A DNA stretch of 64,000 nt from Pantoea endophytica (GCF_002858935.1 NZ_PJRT01000007.1:236450-300449), one strand, 5' to 3'. Numbered from the stretch's first letter, positions 38,301 through 50,064 are shown. A program made the numbers and translations. Notes: generated from the letters alone by a model not told the origin.

Positions 38301-38748
38301 TGGTCTGCTGCTATGGCTGGAACATCTGGTGTATTGCGCGTTGGGCGGCAGCGGTGAAAGCCGCATGTACGGCCGTAAACAGAGTCACTGGCGCTTCGCG
38401 GCGCTGCCTGCTGAACAGGCGCTGTCGCTTCTGCATGCGTATGTTGCGGGTTACCAGGCTGGATTAGTCGAGCCGCTGATGCTGCTGAATAAATCCGGCG
38501 GAGCCTGGCTGGAAGCCAGCTTTGATAGCAAGTCGCAGCAGTTGCTGGAAGACGAAGCCACGCAGAAAAAGGCACTTAACAAATTGCTGCAAGCCTGGCA
38601 GGGTGGTTTCCAGGTGGAAGGCGAGGGCAGCGATCCCTATCTGCAACGCCTGAGTCGCTCATTGGACGATGAGGCCGTGCAGGCGATTACTGCCGCCGCA
38701 CGCCAATGGTATTTGCCGGTGCGCCTGGCGCATCAAAATGATGAATAG
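35368..38748 (+). CDS. recC: RecBCD subunit RecC
   Basis: The 1126-residue protein (1122 in E. coli) holds the RecBCD complex together, splits the duplex and reads Chi through a dead nuclease/helicase fold. The start MFRVYHSNQLDLLKNL at 35368 follows TTAGGAG and matches the family N-terminus. Conserved stretches include GIAANIDFPLPASFIWNMF, FICGISALPPVYLQAL, PRDIIVMVADIDSY and MPMRSIPFKVVCLLGMNDG. It begins the recC-ptrA-recB-recD cluster. Confidence 0.97.
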   Translation: MFRVYHSNQLDLLKNLAGILIENQPLTDPLAAEQVLVQSPGMAQWLQMELANSFGIAANIDFPLPASFIWNMFVKVLPDIPEESAFTKASMSWKLMHRLPTLLEQDAFQPLRHYLNDDDDKRKLYQLSARVADLFDQYLVYRSDWLNSWERGERIDGLGESQQWQALLWCDLVNFTESLGQPMWHRANLYARFIQKLEQAQMPPPGLPQRVFICGISALPPVYLQALEALGRHIDIHLLFTNPCRHYWGDIQDYAFLAKLQSRQRRRIQSDELQPLFRDPASASALFNDIGEQQLTNPLLASWGKLGRDNLFLLSQMESAANDIDAFVEVPQDNLLHSLQADLLNLDDKAVIGLNAGELANSAEKRLLDPEDRSITLQVCHSAQREVEVLQDHLLTLMEEDPELKPRDIIVMVADIDSYAPFIQAAFASAPSERYLPFAISDRRASQAHPAILALLSLLSLPESRFASEDVLALLEVPALAQRFSVDESGLRLLRRWVMESGIRWGLDDASVEALALPVTGQHTWRFGLQRMLLGYALESRNGDWQGILPYDESSGLIAELAGHLAELLSRLEEWRARLAKKRTLAEWQPLCRELIECFFSGDAESEAALLLVETQWKQIIEQGMQAAYQQPIPVTLLRDELRSRLDQQRISQRFLAGPINFCTLMPMRSIPFKVVCLLGMNDGVYPRTLAPLGFDLMQQQMRKGDRSRRDDDRYLFLEALISAQQQLYISYIGRAIQDNTERYPSVLVSELVDYLGQSFRLPGDEALEPDISEQRVREHLQKLHSRMPFAAENFQPGAHGQSFAAEWLPAATGSGVAQPDFVQPLLPAPIETLSLEQLLRFWRHPVRAWFQQRLGVAFWMEESELPDSEPFAPDSLERYQINAQLLNTLVNGDDPAQLYARHRAAGNLPYGAFGELFWQSQTEEMQEVAAEVSGQRQPAESWEINLTIGAVQLTGWLTQVQADGLLRWRPGVLNMNDGLLLWLEHLVYCALGGSGESRMYGRKQSHWRFAALPAEQALSLLHAYVAGYQAGLVEPLMLLNKSGGAWLEASFDSKSQQLLEDEATQKKALNKLLQAWQGGFQVEGEGSDPYLQRLSRSLDDEAVQAITAAARQWYLPVRLAHQNDE

Positions 38749-38855
38749 CAATGGGATACGCCCTCGTTTGAGGTTGTTCCTGACACGATAAGAAAGTTTG
38801 TCTATTTCACCGCTGGGCACACAGCCAGCGGAAAAGGGTAACGTAAGGGGTTTAA

Positions 38856-41753
38856 ATGCGGATTTACGCACGCTGGATTGGAGCGCTGCTGCTGAGCACG
38901 TTAGCGCTGAATGCCTTTGCCGATACCGATCGCGGCTGGCAACCCATCAATGACACCATTCGTAAAAGCGATCACGATCCACGCAGTTATCAGGCGATTA
39001 CGTTAAACAACGGTATGACCGTGCTGCTGGTCTCGGATGCCGAAGCGCCTAAATCGCTGGCGGCGCTGACCTTACCGATCGGTTCGCTGGATGATCCTAA
39101 TCAGCAGCTGGGTCTGGCGCACTATCTCGAACACATGGTGTTAATGGGCTCAAAGCGTTATCCGCAGCCTGATAATCTCGCCGAATTCCTGAAAAAAAAT
39201 GGTGGCAGCCACAATGCCAGCACCGCGTCGTATCGCACGGCGTTCTATCTGGAAGTGGAAAACAGCGCGTTGCAGCCCGCAGTTGATCGTCTGGCCGATG
39301 CGATTGCTGAACCGCTGCTCGATCCGGTTAATGCCGATCGTGAACGCCATGCGGTTAACGCAGAACTGACCATGGCTCGCTCACGCGATGGCTTGCGTAT
39401 GGCACAGGTGGGTGCAGAAACTCTCAACCCTGCGCATCCCGGCTCGCGCTATTCCGGTGGCAACCTTGATACGTTGAGTGACAAGCCGGACAGCAAATTG
39501 CATCAGGCGCTGACCGATTTTTATCACAGCCACTACTCCGCCAATCTGATGAAGGCGGTGATTTACAGCAACAAACCGCTGCCAAAGATGGCCGACATTG
39601 CGGCAAAAACCTTTGGTCGCGTGGCTAATCATCAAACGACGGTGCCAGAGATTGACGTGCCGGTAGTGACCGACGCGCAGAAGGGCATCATTATCCATTA
39701 CGTGCCCGCACAGCCGCGCAAGCAGTTGAAAATTGAGTTCCGCATCCCGAACAACAGCGGCCAGTTCCGCAGTAAAACCGATACGCTGATCAGCTACATT
39801 CTGGGCAATCGCAGCAAAAACACCCTCAACGACTGGCTGCAAAAGCAAGGGCTGGCGGATGGCGTCAGCGCCGGTGCAGACCCGATGACCGAGCGCAACA
39901 GCGGCGTCTTCGCTATCAGCGTGTCGTTAACCGACAAAGGTCTGGCGCAGCGCGATGAAGTGGTGGCTGCGGTGTTCAACTACCTTGATATGCTGCGCAC
40001 CAAAGGCATCAGTAAAGAATACTTCGATGAAGTCTCCCACGTGCTGGCGCTGGATTTCCGCTACCCATCAATTACCCGTGATATGGATTACATCGAGTGG
40101 CTGGTAGATACCATGCTGCGGGTGCCGGTTGAACACACGCTGGATGCGCCTTATCTGGCCGATCAGTTCGATCCCGCGGCAATCAAAACGCGTCTCGACG
40201 AAATGACGCCGCAGAACGCGCGCATCTGGTACATCAGTCCGCAGGAGCCGCATAACAAAGAAGCCTACTTTGTGAATGCGCCCTATCAGGTGGACAAAAT
40301 CAGCGGCGCCCAAATTAGCGACTGGCAGCAACGTGCCGCGCAGCTCCAGCTGTCGATGCCCACGCTGAATCCCTACATTCCGTCGGATTTCGCCCTTATC
40401 CCCTCCGATGGCAAAACCTACGATCATCCGGTCGCACTGACCAATGGCGACAGCATGCGTATTTACTGGATGCCAAGTCAGCAGTTTGCCAGCGAACCGA
40501 AAGCCGCTATTACCTTAGCGCTGCGCAATAAATCGGCGATCAGCGACGCGCGCCAGCAGGTGCTGTTTGGGTTGAATGACTATCTCTCCAGCCTGGCGCT
40601 GGATGAGTTGAATTCGCAGGCTTCGGTTGGCGGCATCAGTTTCTCCACCGGGGAAGATGATGGCATCGTGTTTAGCGCCAGCGGGTTTACCCAACGTCTG
40701 CCGGAATTGCTGAAGAAGCTGGTGGAGGGTTACGCCACCTTTACGCCGGATCAGCAGCAGCTGGAACAGGCCAAATCCTGGTACCTGGATCGACTGGAAG
40801 CGGCAGAGAAGGGCAAAGCGTTTGAGCAGGCGATTCAGCCGATGCAGATGTTGTCGCAGCTGCCTTACACCCAACGTGAAACGCGCCGCAATCTGGTGAA
40901 AGATATTACTCTGAAAGAGGTCACCGATTACCGCGATGCGCTGATTCATCATGCAACCCCGGAGATGATGGTGGTGGGCAATCTCTCTGTAGAGCGCGTG
41001 AAACAGCTCGGCGATGAGCTGCAGCAACAGTTGCACAGCGATGGTCACGGCTACTGGCACAGTGATTATGTGGCGGTGGATAAAGCAATGAAGGCCAATC
41101 TGCAGAAAGCCGGCAGCAGTACTGATTCGGCGCTGGCCGCGCTGTATGTGCCGTTGGGCTACAGCGAATATCAAAGCATGGCCAACAGCACCATGCTGAA
41201 CCAGATCGTTCAACCCTGGTTCTACAACCAGTTGCGCACCGAAGAGCAGCTCGGCTATGCGGTGTTTGCTTACCAGATGCCGATCGGACGCCAGTGGGGC
41301 ATCGGATTCCTGCTGCAAAGTAATAGCAAGCAGCCGGCGTTTTTACTGCAACGCTTCCAGGCGTTTTATCCGCAGGCTGAACAGCGTCTGCGCAGCATGA
41401 AAGCGGAAGATTTCGCCCAGTATCAGCAGGCGCTGATCAACGATATGAAGCAGCGTCCGCAAACGCTAGATGAAGAGGCGAACCGCTTTAACCGTGACTT
41501 TAAACGTCAGAACTTTGCCTTCGATACGCGTGAAAAAGCGATTGAGCAAATTCAGCAGCTGACGCCAGCCGGCCTGGCCGACTTCTTCCATCAGGCGGTT
41601 TTAGCGCAGCAAGGCATGGCGATGATTTCGCAGATCGGTGGCAGCCATGATGGCGCGACCAAAGATGACTACGCCCACCTGCCGGGCTGGACCACATGGG
41701 ATGAGGTTCAGAAGTTGCAGCAGTCGTTGCCCGTGAAGAGTGATGCGCAATGA
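38856..41753 (+). CDS. ptrA: Protease III (pitrilysin)
   Basis: A periplasmic zinc metalloprotease of 965 residues (962 in E. coli), M16 family. The signal peptide ends near NAFA-D. The inverted zinc motif is H89-Y-L-E92-H93 in LAHYLEHMVLMGS, with the third ligand E170 in AVNAELTM. It degrades small polypeptides such as insulin chains and signal-derived fragments. Placement between recC and recB, with a four-base overlap into recB, is the conserved enteric layout, without a known functional link. Confidence 0.96.
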   Translation: MRIYARWIGALLLSTLALNAFADTDRGWQPINDTIRKSDHDPRSYQAITLNNGMTVLLVSDAEAPKSLAALTLPIGSLDDPNQQLGLAHYLEHMVLMGSKRYPQPDNLAEFLKKNGGSHNASTASYRTAFYLEVENSALQPAVDRLADAIAEPLLDPVNADRERHAVNAELTMARSRDGLRMAQVGAETLNPAHPGSRYSGGNLDTLSDKPDSKLHQALTDFYHSHYSANLMKAVIYSNKPLPKMADIAAKTFGRVANHQTTVPEIDVPVVTDAQKGIIIHYVPAQPRKQLKIEFRIPNNSGQFRSKTDTLISYILGNRSKNTLNDWLQKQGLADGVSAGADPMTERNSGVFAISVSLTDKGLAQRDEVVAAVFNYLDMLRTKGISKEYFDEVSHVLALDFRYPSITRDMDYIEWLVDTMLRVPVEHTLDAPYLADQFDPAAIKTRLDEMTPQNARIWYISPQEPHNKEAYFVNAPYQVDKISGAQISDWQQRAAQLQLSMPTLNPYIPSDFALIPSDGKTYDHPVALTNGDSMRIYWMPSQQFASEPKAAITLALRNKSAISDARQQVLFGLNDYLSSLALDELNSQASVGGISFSTGEDDGIVFSASGFTQRLPELLKKLVEGYATFTPDQQQLEQAKSWYLDRLEAAEKGKAFEQAIQPMQMLSQLPYTQRETRRNLVKDITLKEVTDYRDALIHHATPEMMVVGNLSVERVKQLGDELQQQLHSDGHGYWHSDYVAVDKAMKANLQKAGSSTDSALAALYVPLGYSEYQSMANSTMLNQIVQPWFYNQLRTEEQLGYAVFAYQMPIGRQWGIGFLLQSNSKQPAFLLQRFQAFYPQAEQRLRSMKAEDFAQYQQALINDMKQRPQTLDEEANRFNRDFKRQNFAFDTREKAIEQIQQLTPAGLADFFHQAVLAQQGMAMISQIGGSHDGATKDDYAHLPGWTTWDEVQKLQQSLPVKSDAQ

Positions 41754-44700
41754 GTCTGCTACCTGAATCGCTCAATCCTCTGACGCTGCCGCTGCGCGGT
41801 GAGCGTCTGATTGAGGCCTCAGCCGGCACCGGCAAAACCTTCACCATCGGCCTGCTCTATCTAAGGCTGCTACTGGGATTGGGCGGACAACATGCTTATT
41901 CGCGCCCGTTGTCGGTAGAAGAGATTCTGGTCGTGACCTTTACCGAGGCCGCGACCGCTGAACTGCGCGGGCGTATACGCGCCAACATTCACGAGCTGCG
42001 GCTGGCCTGCCTGCGCGGCGTCAGCGGCAACCCGATGCTGATGCAGCTGCTGCAGGAGATTCCACAGCCCGCCGATGCGGCTTCGCTGCTGCTGGCCGCT
42101 GAACGACAGATGGATGAAGCCGCCATCTTCACCATCCACGGCTTCTGCCAGCGCATGCTGAATCTCAACGCCTTTGAGTCCGGCATGCTGTTTGAACAGC
42201 AGCTGATTGAGGATGAACAGCTGCTGCTGCGCCAGGCGACTGCCGATTTCTGGCGTCGTCACTGCTATCCGCTGACGCTGGATGTCGCGCGAGTGATTGT
42301 CAGCGAATGGAACGGCCCGGAGCAGTTGCTTTCCACCTTGCGTCCGTGGTTGCAGGGCGAATCGCCCAGCCTGCGTCTGCCGCCTACCGACAGTGAAACC
42401 CTGGCTTCGCGCCACAGCGAAAACCTGGCGCGTATCGCCGCGATGAAAGCGCAATGGCTGACGGTGGGTGACGAAGTGCTGACGCTGGTGGGGCTATCTG
42501 ACGTGGATAAGCGCAGCTACAGCAGCAAGAATTTGCCGGTTTGGGTCAATAAAGTCAGCTTTTGGGCGCAGAGCGAAACGCGTGATTATCAAGTGCCCGC
42601 CGAACTGGCGCGCTTCGGTCAGCGCATGCTTGAAGAGAAGACCAAAAAGGGCAGTCCGCCGCATCACAGTGTGTTTGACGCCATCGACACTTTCCTTGCT
42701 CAGCCGCTGTCGCTGCGCGATCTGGTGATTGCGCGTGCGCTGGTAGAGGTGCGCGCTGCGGTGCGCAAAGAGAAACGTCAGCAGGCACTGTTGGGTTTTG
42801 ATGACCTGCTGAGCCGCCTCGACGAAGCACTGCAGCAGCCGAGCGGTGAGCAACTGGCTCAGGCGATTCGCCAGCGTTTCCCGGTGGCGTTGATTGATGA
42901 GTTCCAGGATACCGATCCGCTGCAATACCGTATTTTCCGCACGCTTTATATCAATCAGCCAGCGCATGCGCTGCTGTTGATTGGCGATCCCAAACAGGCG
43001 ATTTACGCCTTTCGTGGCGCGGATATTTTTACCTATATCCGCGCGCGCAGTGAAGTCAGTGCGCACTACACGCTGGATACCAACTGGCGCTCGTCGCCTG
43101 CGATGGTCAACAGCGTTAACCATCTATTTGCGCGCCTCGACGCGCCCTTCCTGTTCGCTGAGATCCCGTTCCAGCCGGTGCAGTTTGCGCCTCCCAACCA
43201 GCAACTGTCGCTCACTATCGATCAGGTTGAGCAAGCGGCGTTACGCTTCTGGCTGCAGCCGGGTGAAGGCTGCAGCGTTGGAGATTATCAACAACGTATG
43301 GCGCAGCAGTGTGCGGCCGATATCAGTCGCTGGTTGCAGGCCGGGCAGCAGCAGCGCGCGATGCTGGGCAAAGCGCCCAATTTGCGGCCGGTACAAGCCT
43401 CTGACATCACAGTGTTAGTGCGCAGCCGTAACGAAGCTAACCTGATTCGCGAAGCGCTCAATCTGCTCGGTATTCCGTCGGTTTACCTGTCGAATCGCGA
43501 CAGCGTTTACACCACGCCGGAAGCGCGAGAGCTGTTATGGCTGTTGCAGGCGGTACTGGCACCGGAGCAGGAGCGTATGCTGCGTACCGCGCTGGCAACC
43601 TCGCTCTTTGCCTTTGATGCCTCGCAGCTGGATGCGCTGGATCAGGATGCGCGCGGCTGGGATGAACTGGTGGATACCTTTGCCCGCTGGCAGCTGGTGT
43701 GGCAGCAGCGTGGCGTCTTGCCGATGCTGCGCGAGATGATGCTGGAGCGTCAGCTGGCGGAAAATCTACTGGCATCGGAGAACGGCGAGCGTCGTCTGAC
43801 GGATTTACTGCATCTCGGCGAACTGCTGCAGGAAGCGGCTGCGCAGCTGGATAGCCCACACGCGCTGGTGCGTCATCTGGCACAGCAGATCGCCCGCCCG
43901 GATAGCCAGTCTGCCAGCCAGCAACTGCGTCTGGAGAGCGATCGTCATCTGGTGCAGATTGTCACCATCCACAAATCTAAAGGGCTGCAATATCCGCTAG
44001 TGTGGCTGCCATTCGCCGCCGGTTTTCGCGAGGCGGATACCGCGCTTTATCACGATCGTGAGAGCTTTAACGCGGTCCTGGATCTGCAAGCCGATGAAGA
44101 GAGCCTGGCGCTGGCCGAACAGGAGCGTCTGGCGGAGGATTTGCGCCTGCTCTACGTGGCGTTGACCCGTTCGATCTATCACTGCAGCGTCGGCGTGGCA
44201 CCGCTGTTTCGCGGCACGCGTAAGAAAGAGGGCGAGAGCGATTTGCATAAAAGCGCGCTCGGTTTTCTGTTGCAGCGCGGTGTAGCGGCAACAGCCGAAC
44301 AGCTCGGCGCGTTGCTGCATAACATGGACGCGGCGGGCACCGAGGTGGTGCTGGCTGAAGATATGCAAGCCGAGCGCTGGCAGGTTGAGGCGGTCGCCGA
44401 TAGCGAGTTGGGGGCGCGAAGCGTAACGCGCGTGCTGGCCGATCCGTGGCGCGTAACCAGTTACTCTGGTTTGCAGCAGCACAGTTCTCATCGTCTGCTT
44501 GAGGTGATGCCGAATTTCGATGTGGAAGCAGCCGGCGAAGAGGATCGGGAAGAGGAAGGGGAAGCGGCGCTTACGCCCCATCACTTCCCGCGCGGTGCCG
44601 CGCCGGGAACGTTTTTGCATGAGCTGTTCGAATCGCTGGATTTCCCGCAGCCGCCTTCCGAGGAGAAGCTGGCGCAACATCTGCAGCAAAACGGCTATCC

Positions 44701-45289
44701 GCTGCACTGGCAGCCGATGCTCAGTGCGTGGATCAGGCGTGTATTGAGCACGCCACTTAACGCGCAGGGTATTCATCTGGCGCAGGTGCAGAGTAGCGAT
44801 CGTTTGGTGGAGATGGCATTCTATCTGCCAATTGACAATGTGCTGACCGCGCGTGAACTGAGCGCGTTGATTGCTCAGGATGCGTTATCGGCGCAGGCTC
44901 CGCCGCTCGATTTCCGTCAGGTGCAGGGCATGCTGAAAGGCTTTATCGACCTGGTGTTCCGCTGGCAGGGCAAATATTACCTGCTGGATTATAAATCCAA
45001 CTGGCTCGGTGACAGCCATGAAGCTTATACGCCGCAGGCAATGGCGCAGGCGATGATCGACCACCGCTACGATTTGCAGTACCAGCTCTATACGCTGGCG
45101 CTGCACCGCTATTTACAACATCGCGTGCCGGATTACGATTATGAGCAGCATTTCGGCGGCGTATTTTATCTCTTCCTGCGTGGCATGGACGGCAGCTCGC
45201 CAGACAACGGCGTGTTTCATACCCGTCCCACCTTCGACTTCATTTCACAACTGGATAGCCTGTTTCGCGGGCCGGGAGCGACAGCATGA
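41750..45289 (+). CDS. recB: RecBCD helicase-nuclease subunit RecB
   Basis: The 1179-residue 3'-5' helicase and only nuclease of RecBCD. Walker A is [13 protein letters not shown] near residue 20, motif II is [14 protein letters not shown], and motif VI lies around [10 protein letters not shown]. The nuclease site is in the C-terminal domain at [12 protein letters not shown] (the Asp and Lys of the D-x-K motif). An acidic linker (about 925-945) joins helicase and nuclease. Both ends overlap neighbouring genes by four bases. Confidence 0.97.
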   Translation: MSLLPESLNPLTLPLRGERLIEASAGTGKTFTIGLLYLRLLLGLGGQHAYSRPLSVEEILVVTFTEAATAELRGRIRANIHELRLACLRGVSGNPMLMQLLQEIPQPADAASLLLAAERQMDEAAIFTIHGFCQRMLNLNAFESGMLFEQQLIEDEQLLLRQATADFWRRHCYPLTLDVARVIVSEWNGPEQLLSTLRPWLQGESPSLRLPPTDSETLASRHSENLARIAAMKAQWLTVGDEVLTLVGLSDVDKRSYSSKNLPVWVNKVSFWAQSETRDYQVPAELARFGQRMLEEKTKKGSPPHHSVFDAIDTFLAQPLSLRDLVIARALVEVRAAVRKEKRQQALLGFDDLLSRLDEALQQPSGEQLAQAIRQRFPVALIDEFQDTDPLQYRIFRTLYINQPAHALLLIGDPKQAIYAFRGADIFTYIRARSEVSAHYTLDTNWRSSPAMVNSVNHLFARLDAPFLFAEIPFQPVQFAPPNQQLSLTIDQVEQAALRFWLQPGEGCSVGDYQQRMAQQCAADISRWLQAGQQQRAMLGKAPNLRPVQASDITVLVRSRNEANLIREALNLLGIPSVYLSNRDSVYTTPEARELLWLLQAVLAPEQERMLRTALATSLFAFDASQLDALDQDARGWDELVDTFARWQLVWQQRGVLPMLREMMLERQLAENLLASENGERRLTDLLHLGELLQEAAAQLDSPHALVRHLAQQIARPDSQSASQQLRLESDRHLVQIVTIHKSKGLQYPLVWLPFAAGFREADTALYHDRESFNAVLDLQADEESLALAEQERLAEDLRLLYVALTRSIYHCSVGVAPLFRGTRKKEGESDLHKSALGFLLQRGVAATAEQLGALLHNMDAAGTEVVLAEDMQAERWQVEAVADSELGARSVTRVLADPWRVTSYSGLQQHSSHRLLEVMPNFDVEAAGEEDREEEGEAALTPHHFPRGAAPGTFLHELFESLDFPQPPSEEKLAQHLQQNGYPLHWQPMLSAWIRRVLSTPLNAQGIHLAQVQSSDRLVEMAFYLPIDNVLTARELSALIAQDALSAQAPPLDFRQVQGMLKGFIDLVFRWQGKYYLLDYKSNWLGDSHEAYTPQAMAQAMIDHRYDLQYQLYTLALHRYLQHRVPDYDYEQHFGGVFYLFLRGMDGSSPDNGVFHTRPTFDFISQLDSLFRGPGATA

Positions 45290-47124
45290 GCGGTATGACC
45301 GCGCTTTTAGCACAGGCGGCTGAGCTGCGTTTGCTGCGTTCGCTGGATGTCCAGTTCGCTCAACTGCTGGCTGATGATGATCAACCGGCGCGTTTGCTGC
45401 TGGCGGCCTGCCTGAGCGCGGAAGCGGGAGATGGGCATGTCTGTTTGCCGTTATCACAGCTGAGCCGCGACAACCTGTTTAAAGGGCGTCATGCGGAGCT
45501 GGCGCAGGCTATCTGGCAAGCGGCAGGCGAACCGCAGGATTGGCCGGCAATTTTAGCCGGCTGGTCGGCACTGAGTAGCAGCGATTGCGCGGCACCCATC
45601 GTGCTGAGCGAAGGCCGTCTCTATCTGCATCGCCTTTGGCACAACGAAGGGCAGGTGGCGCGTTTCTTTCAGTCACAGTCGACAGCACAGCCTTTTGCGC
45701 CTGAACGGGTCAGGAAAGTGCTGGATCAGCTGTTTGGCAGCGAGCCGGATAACTGGCAGAAGATTGCGGCTGCGGTGGCGCTGACGCAGAAAACTGCGGT
45801 GATCTCGGGCGGTCCCGGAACCGGAAAAACCACCACGGTGGCAAAACTGCTGGCGGCACTGATCCGTCTTAGCGAAGGCGCGTTACGTATTCAGTTGGCT
45901 GCGCCGACCGGCAAAGCGGCGGCGCGTCTCACCGAATCGCTGGGCAAGGCGCTGCAAAAGCTGCCTGTGAGCGAGGCGGAGCGGCAGCGCTTTCCGGCCG
46001 ATGCCACCACGCTGCACCGCTTGTTAGGCGCGCAGCCGGAAACGCAGCGCCTGCGCTATCACGCCGGCAATCCACTGCATCTGGATGTGCTGGTGGTGGA
46101 TGAAGCCTCAATGGTCGATCTCGGCATGATGGCGAATTTGATTGCCGCATTGCCAGCGCAGGCGCGCGTGGTGTTCCTCGGCGATCGCGATCAGCTGGCA
46201 TCGGTGGAAGCGGGCGCAGTGCTCGGTGATATCTGTCGCTGTGCCGAAGCCGGTTACAGCCCGATGCGCGCTGCGCAGCTGAGTGAGCTCACCGGCAGCG
46301 GGGTGGCGGGCATCGATGACAGCAGCGCACCCGCGGTACGCGACGCGATTTGCCTGCTGCGTAAAAGCTACCGCTTTGACGCCAACTCCGGCATTGGCCA
46401 ACTGGCCGCAGCGGTTAACGCCGGTGATGCAAAGGCGGTTGAAGCCGCATTCAAGGCTGGTTTCAGCGATATCACCCGTCAACCTTTGCAGGATGCTGAT
46501 GCGTATCAGGCGATGCTGACAGAGATTGCCGCCGGTTATCAGCCGTTCCTGAAACTCATTCGCCAACGCGCTGATCCTGCTGAGATTATCGCGGCGTTTG
46601 GCCGATATCAGCTGCTGTGCGCACTGCGTGAAGGGCCGTTTGGCGTGCAGGGATTGAATCAACGTATTGAGCAGAAGCTGATGCAGCTGCAGCTGATTCG
46701 TCGTCCAACCGGCGGCAGTCGCTGGTATCAGGGACGTCCGGTGATGGTGACGCGTAACGACAGCGCGCTGGGCCTGTTTAACGGCGATATCGGCATTACG
46801 CTGTTTGATGAGGAAGGCCTGCTGAAGGTGTTCTTCCCATTGCCGGATGGCAGCATCAAGGCGGTGCAACCGAGCCGATTGCCAACGCACGATACCGCGT
46901 GGGCGATGACGGTGCATAAATCGCAGGGTTCGGAATTTGACCACACGGCGTTGGTGATGCCGGCGCAGTTCCTGCCGGTGTTAACGCGCGAGCTGATTTA
47001 TACCGCGATTACCCGCGCGCGTAAGCAGCTGACGTTGTACAGCGATGACTGCGTGTTCCGGCGTGCCGTGCAGTTACGTACCCAGCGACGCAGCGGATTA
47101 CTGGAGCGGTTGAGCGGGGAGTAA
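45286..47124 (+). CDS. recD: RecBCD helicase subunit RecD
   Basis: The 612-residue 5'-3' helicase (608 in E. coli) that acts with RecB. Walker A is [15 protein letters not shown]. Superfamily 1B motifs include [14 protein letters not shown] and the C-terminal [13 protein letters not shown] and YTAITRARK. The start in ATGA overlaps recB; a second Met three codons in is also possible. The gene ends 24 bases before a REP pair in the convergent recD/argA gap. Confidence 0.97.
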   Translation: MSGMTALLAQAAELRLLRSLDVQFAQLLADDDQPARLLLAACLSAEAGDGHVCLPLSQLSRDNLFKGRHAELAQAIWQAAGEPQDWPAILAGWSALSSSDCAAPIVLSEGRLYLHRLWHNEGQVARFFQSQSTAQPFAPERVRKVLDQLFGSEPDNWQKIAAAVALTQKTAVISGGPGTGKTTTVAKLLAALIRLSEGALRIQLAAPTGKAAARLTESLGKALQKLPVSEAERQRFPADATTLHRLLGAQPETQRLRYHAGNPLHLDVLVVDEASMVDLGMMANLIAALPAQARVVFLGDRDQLASVEAGAVLGDICRCAEAGYSPMRAAQLSELTGSGVAGIDDSSAPAVRDAICLLRKSYRFDANSGIGQLAAAVNAGDAKAVEAAFKAGFSDITRQPLQDADAYQAMLTEIAAGYQPFLKLIRQRADPAEIIAAFGRYQLLCALREGPFGVQGLNQRIEQKLMQLQLIRRPTGGSRWYQGRPVMVTRNDSALGLFNGDIGITLFDEEGLLKVFFPLPDGSIKAVQPSRLPTHDTAWAMTVHKSQGSEFDHTALVMPAQFLPVLTRELIYTAITRARKQLTLYSDDCVFRRAVQLRTQRRSGLLERLSGE

Positions 47125-47147
47125 TTAAGTATCGATTCCGCACAATC

Positions 47148-47228
47148 CGTAGCGGCGCGATGAATCGCGCATATCAATGGCGGCAGCTTGCCCATGCGGA
47201 TATTGCGCAATAAATTGCGCCGCTACGG
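47148..47228. repeat. BIME-like pair of REP palindromes between recD and argA
   Basis: Unit CGTAGCGGCGCGATGAATCG (from 47148 to about 47170) faces an inverted unit, ATTGCGCAATAAATTGCGCC through CGCTACGG (47202-47228). As convergent-gap BIMEs do, it may block read-through; no T run is present. Confidence 0.7.
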
Positions 47229-47266
47229 TATGTGCAACTACGCAACGGCACAGTTAAATGATGCGA

Positions 47267-48595
47267 CTACCCCAAATCCGCCATCAGCACTTTTGAACGG
47301 CGCTGGTAGTTATACATCTGCTTCTTGCTCTCGGGCAGGGACTCAATATCCACCGGCGTAAAACCGCGCTCCTGGAACCAGTGAATGCTGCGCGTGGTTA
47401 ACACAAACAGCTTCTTTAGCCCCATCTGACGTGCCTGCAACGCCACGCGATCCAGCAACAGTTCGCCACGCGACGAGCTGCGGTAATCCGGATGCACTGC
47501 CACACAAGCCATCTCACCAATCTGCTCGTCCGGGAACGGATAGAGCGCGGCACAGGCGATGGTTAAATTATCGCGCTGAATAATGGTGAACTTATCAATC
47601 TCCATCTCCAGTTGCTCACGTGAGCGACGCACCAGAATCCCTTGCTGCTCCAGCGGGCGAATCAGTTCGAGAATACCGCCGATATCGTTGATGTTGGCGC
47701 GACGAATCTGCTCGGCCGACTCCATCACAATCTGGGTACCGATACCGTCGCGCGAGAACAGTTCTTGCAGCAACGCACCATCTTCCTGATAGCTAATCAG
47801 GTGGCTGCGACGCACGCCGCTGCGGCAGGCTTTGACCGCACCACGTAAGAACCGCACGGTGCCAGAGAGGAAATCGCCATCGCTCTCCATTTCGTCGATG
47901 CGCGCCTGGGCTTCGTTCGGGAATAATTCAGAAATAATCGCGCCTTCGCGATTGGTCACGCCCTGCTCGGAGCAGAAACCAATCATCTTCTCGGCCTTCA
48001 ATTTAATTGCCAGCTGCGTCGCCACTTCTTCTGACGTCAGGTTAAAACTCTCGCCGGTCACAGAAACCGCTACCGGACCGAGCAGCACAATCGCATCGTT
48101 ATCCAGCTGACGATGGATCGCTTCCTCATCAATACGACGAATACGCCCGCTGTGGCAGTAATCAACGCCATCATCCACCCCCAGCGGCTGCGCAATGATG
48201 AAGTTGCCGCTCACTACGTTAATGTGCGCGCCTTGTAGCGGCGTGTTGTTGAGGCTCATCGAAAGACGCGCGGTGATATCCAGCTGTAAACGACCGGCGG
48301 CCTGCTTTACCAGCTCAAGCGATTGCGCATCGGTAACGCGCGTATGTTTGTGGTAAATCGGTTCCAGCTGTTGCTGGGCCATGCTGGCGTCAATCTGCGG
48401 ACGCGCACCATAAACCACCACTAAGCGAATGCCGAGGCTATGCAGCAGACCGATGTCATTAACGATGCTTGAGAAGTTCTCATGCTCGATGGCTTCGCCA
48501 CCCAACATGATGACAAACGTCTTGTCACGATGGGTATTTATATAGGGAACGGTGTGGCGAAAACCCTGAACCAGTTCTGTACTGCGTTCCTTCAC
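47267..48595 (-). CDS. argA: N-acetylglutamate synthase
   Basis: The 442-residue enzyme (443 in E. coli) makes N-acetylglutamate from glutamate and acetyl-CoA, the first step of arginine synthesis. The N-terminal amino-acid-kinase-like domain ([25 protein letters not shown]) binds the feedback inhibitor arginine. The C-terminal GNAT domain has [18 protein letters not shown] and [16 protein letters not shown]. Tandem ARG boxes lie 14-52 bases before the start. It is divergent from amiC. Confidence 0.97.
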   Translation of the reverse strand: MKERSTELVQGFRHTVPYINTHRDKTFVIMLGGEAIEHENFSSIVNDIGLLHSLGIRLVVVYGARPQIDASMAQQQLEPIYHKHTRVTDAQSLELVKQAAGRLQLDITARLSMSLNNTPLQGAHINVVSGNFIIAQPLGVDDGVDYCHSGRIRRIDEEAIHRQLDNDAIVLLGPVAVSVTGESFNLTSEEVATQLAIKLKAEKMIGFCSEQGVTNREGAIISELFPNEAQARIDEMESDGDFLSGTVRFLRGAVKACRSGVRRSHLISYQEDGALLQELFSRDGIGTQIVMESAEQIRRANINDIGGILELIRPLEQQGILVRRSREQLEMEIDKFTIIQRDNLTIACAALYPFPDEQIGEMACVAVHPDYRSSSRGELLLDRVALQARQMGLKKLFVLTTRSIHWFQERGFTPVDIESLPESKKQMYNYQRRSKVLMADLG

Positions 48596-48608
48596 GGCAA
48601 AGCCCTCT

Positions 48609-48647
48609 ATGCATGTTTATTCGTAATTTTCGTATTTTTATGCTCTT
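48609..48647 (-). promoter_or_regulatory. Tandem ARG boxes (ArgR operator) of argA
   Basis: Two 18-base boxes, 48609-48626 (core TGCATGTTTATTCG, 11 of 14 to consensus) and 48630-48647 (core CGTATTTTTATGCT, 10 of 14), are separated by exactly three bases, the spacing ArgR hexamers need. They lie just upstream of the argA start. Found by eye; regulation inferred. Confidence 0.65.
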
Positions 48648-48828
48648 TTGCTCTTTATTGCAAGCGCCGGGCCTGACGTTACTTTACGATTTTCATGATG
48701 CAACACGCGCTAACAGACTGCATTATCTGGTTTTTCCGGCAAGACAAGACAATTCTCATCGAGCAAAGTTTTCACTTTCTTGCCATCGAGTGATGATTTT
48801 TTAGACATAACACAGCAGTTGGAGCGGC

Positions 48829-50064
48829 ATGTCCGAAGCTTTTACACGACGACGATTATTACAGGGCGCTGGCGCATTATTAATGCTAAGCGTGACGCGT
48901 ACCGGGCTGGCTGCCAGCCAGCATATTGTGGCGGTGCGCATCTGGCCCTCATCGACTTACTCCCGCGTAACCCTGGAATCAAACGTTCCCCTCAAGTACA
49001 AACAGTTCACGCTGGGGAATCCCGATCGTCTGGTTATTGATATCGAAAATATGCACATCAACCCGGTCCTGAAAGGAGTAGATAAGCTGGTGCGCGTGGA
49101 CGATCCCTATATCAAAACCGCACGCGTCGGTCAGTTTGATGCCAATACGGTGCGACTGGTGCTGGAACTCAAGCGTAGCATTGCGCCCAAGACATTTACT
49201 CTTGCGCCAGTGGCAGGTATCAAGCATCGCTTAGTGGTCGATCTCTATCCTAATCAGCAATCACGGGAAGAGGATCCGCTACTGGCATTACTGCAGAATT
49301 ACAATCAGGGCGATTTAGAACGCGATCAGCCGGTGCAGGCGGCGCTGCCGGGCAAAGCGGGGCGCGATCGACCGATTATCATCATGATCGATCCTGGCCA
49401 TGGCGGTGAGGATCCCGGCGCGCATGGCAAATACAAAACGCGTGAGAAAGATATCGTGTTGAAGATCGGTCGCTATCTGAAGGCGCTGATCGACAAAGAG
49501 CGCAACATGAAAGCTTATATGACGCGCAATGAGGATGTGTTTATCCCGCTGCGTGTCCGCGTGGCGAAGGCGCGAAAGCAGCGTGCGGATTTGTTTATTT
49601 CGATCCATGCTGATGCCTTCACCAGTCGGGCCGCGCGCGGTTCGTCGGTGTTTGCCCTTTCGACCAGCGGCGCTACCTCAGCGGCGGCGCGCTTCCTCGC
49701 ACAAACGCAGAATGAAGCCGATTTGATTGGCGGCGTCAGCATGAGCGGCGATCGCTATCTCGACCACACCATGTTCGACATGGTGCAGCGGCAAACCATC
49801 AGCGACAGCCTGAAGTTTGGTAAAGAGGTGCTGTCACGCATGGGACATATCAATCACCTGCACAAGCGCACCGTCGATCAGGCGGGATTTGCCGTGCTGA
49901 AAGCGCCGGATATTCCCTCGATTTTGGTGGAAACCGCGTTTATCAGTAATGTCGAAGAGGAGCGCAAGCTGCGCACGGCGCGCTATCAGCATCAGGTGGC
50001 TGAGGCGATTCTGCATGGGATTAAGGCGTATTTTGATAAGGGTGCGGCACTAGCGCATCGCTGA
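48829..50064 (+). CDS. amiC: N-acetylmuramoyl-L-alanine amidase AmiC
   Basis: The 411-residue zinc amidase splits septal peptidoglycan for daughter-cell separation. The signal is twin-arginine: [19 protein letters not shown]. An AMIN domain follows (about 30-140), which targets the septum. The Amidase_3 domain carries its zinc ligands in [16 protein letters not shown] and FISIHADAF and the catalytic Glu in [14 protein letters not shown]. NlpD activates it in E. coli. GGAG precedes the ATG. It is divergent from argA and runs into the terminator of the tRNA operon. Confidence 0.96.
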   Translation: MSEAFTRRRLLQGAGALLMLSVTRTGLAASQHIVAVRIWPSSTYSRVTLESNVPLKYKQFTLGNPDRLVIDIENMHINPVLKGVDKLVRVDDPYIKTARVGQFDANTVRLVLELKRSIAPKTFTLAPVAGIKHRLVVDLYPNQQSREEDPLLALLQNYNQGDLERDQPVQAALPGKAGRDRPIIIMIDPGHGGEDPGAHGKYKTREKDIVLKIGRYLKALIDKERNMKAYMTRNEDVFIPLRVRVAKARKQRADLFISIHADAFTSRAARGSSVFALSTSGATSAAARFLAQTQNEADLIGGVSMSGDRYLDHTMFDMVQRQTISDSLKFGKEVLSRMGHINHLHKRTVDQAGFAVLKAPDIPSILVETAFISNVEEERKLRTARYQHQVAEAILHGIKAYFDKGAALAHR

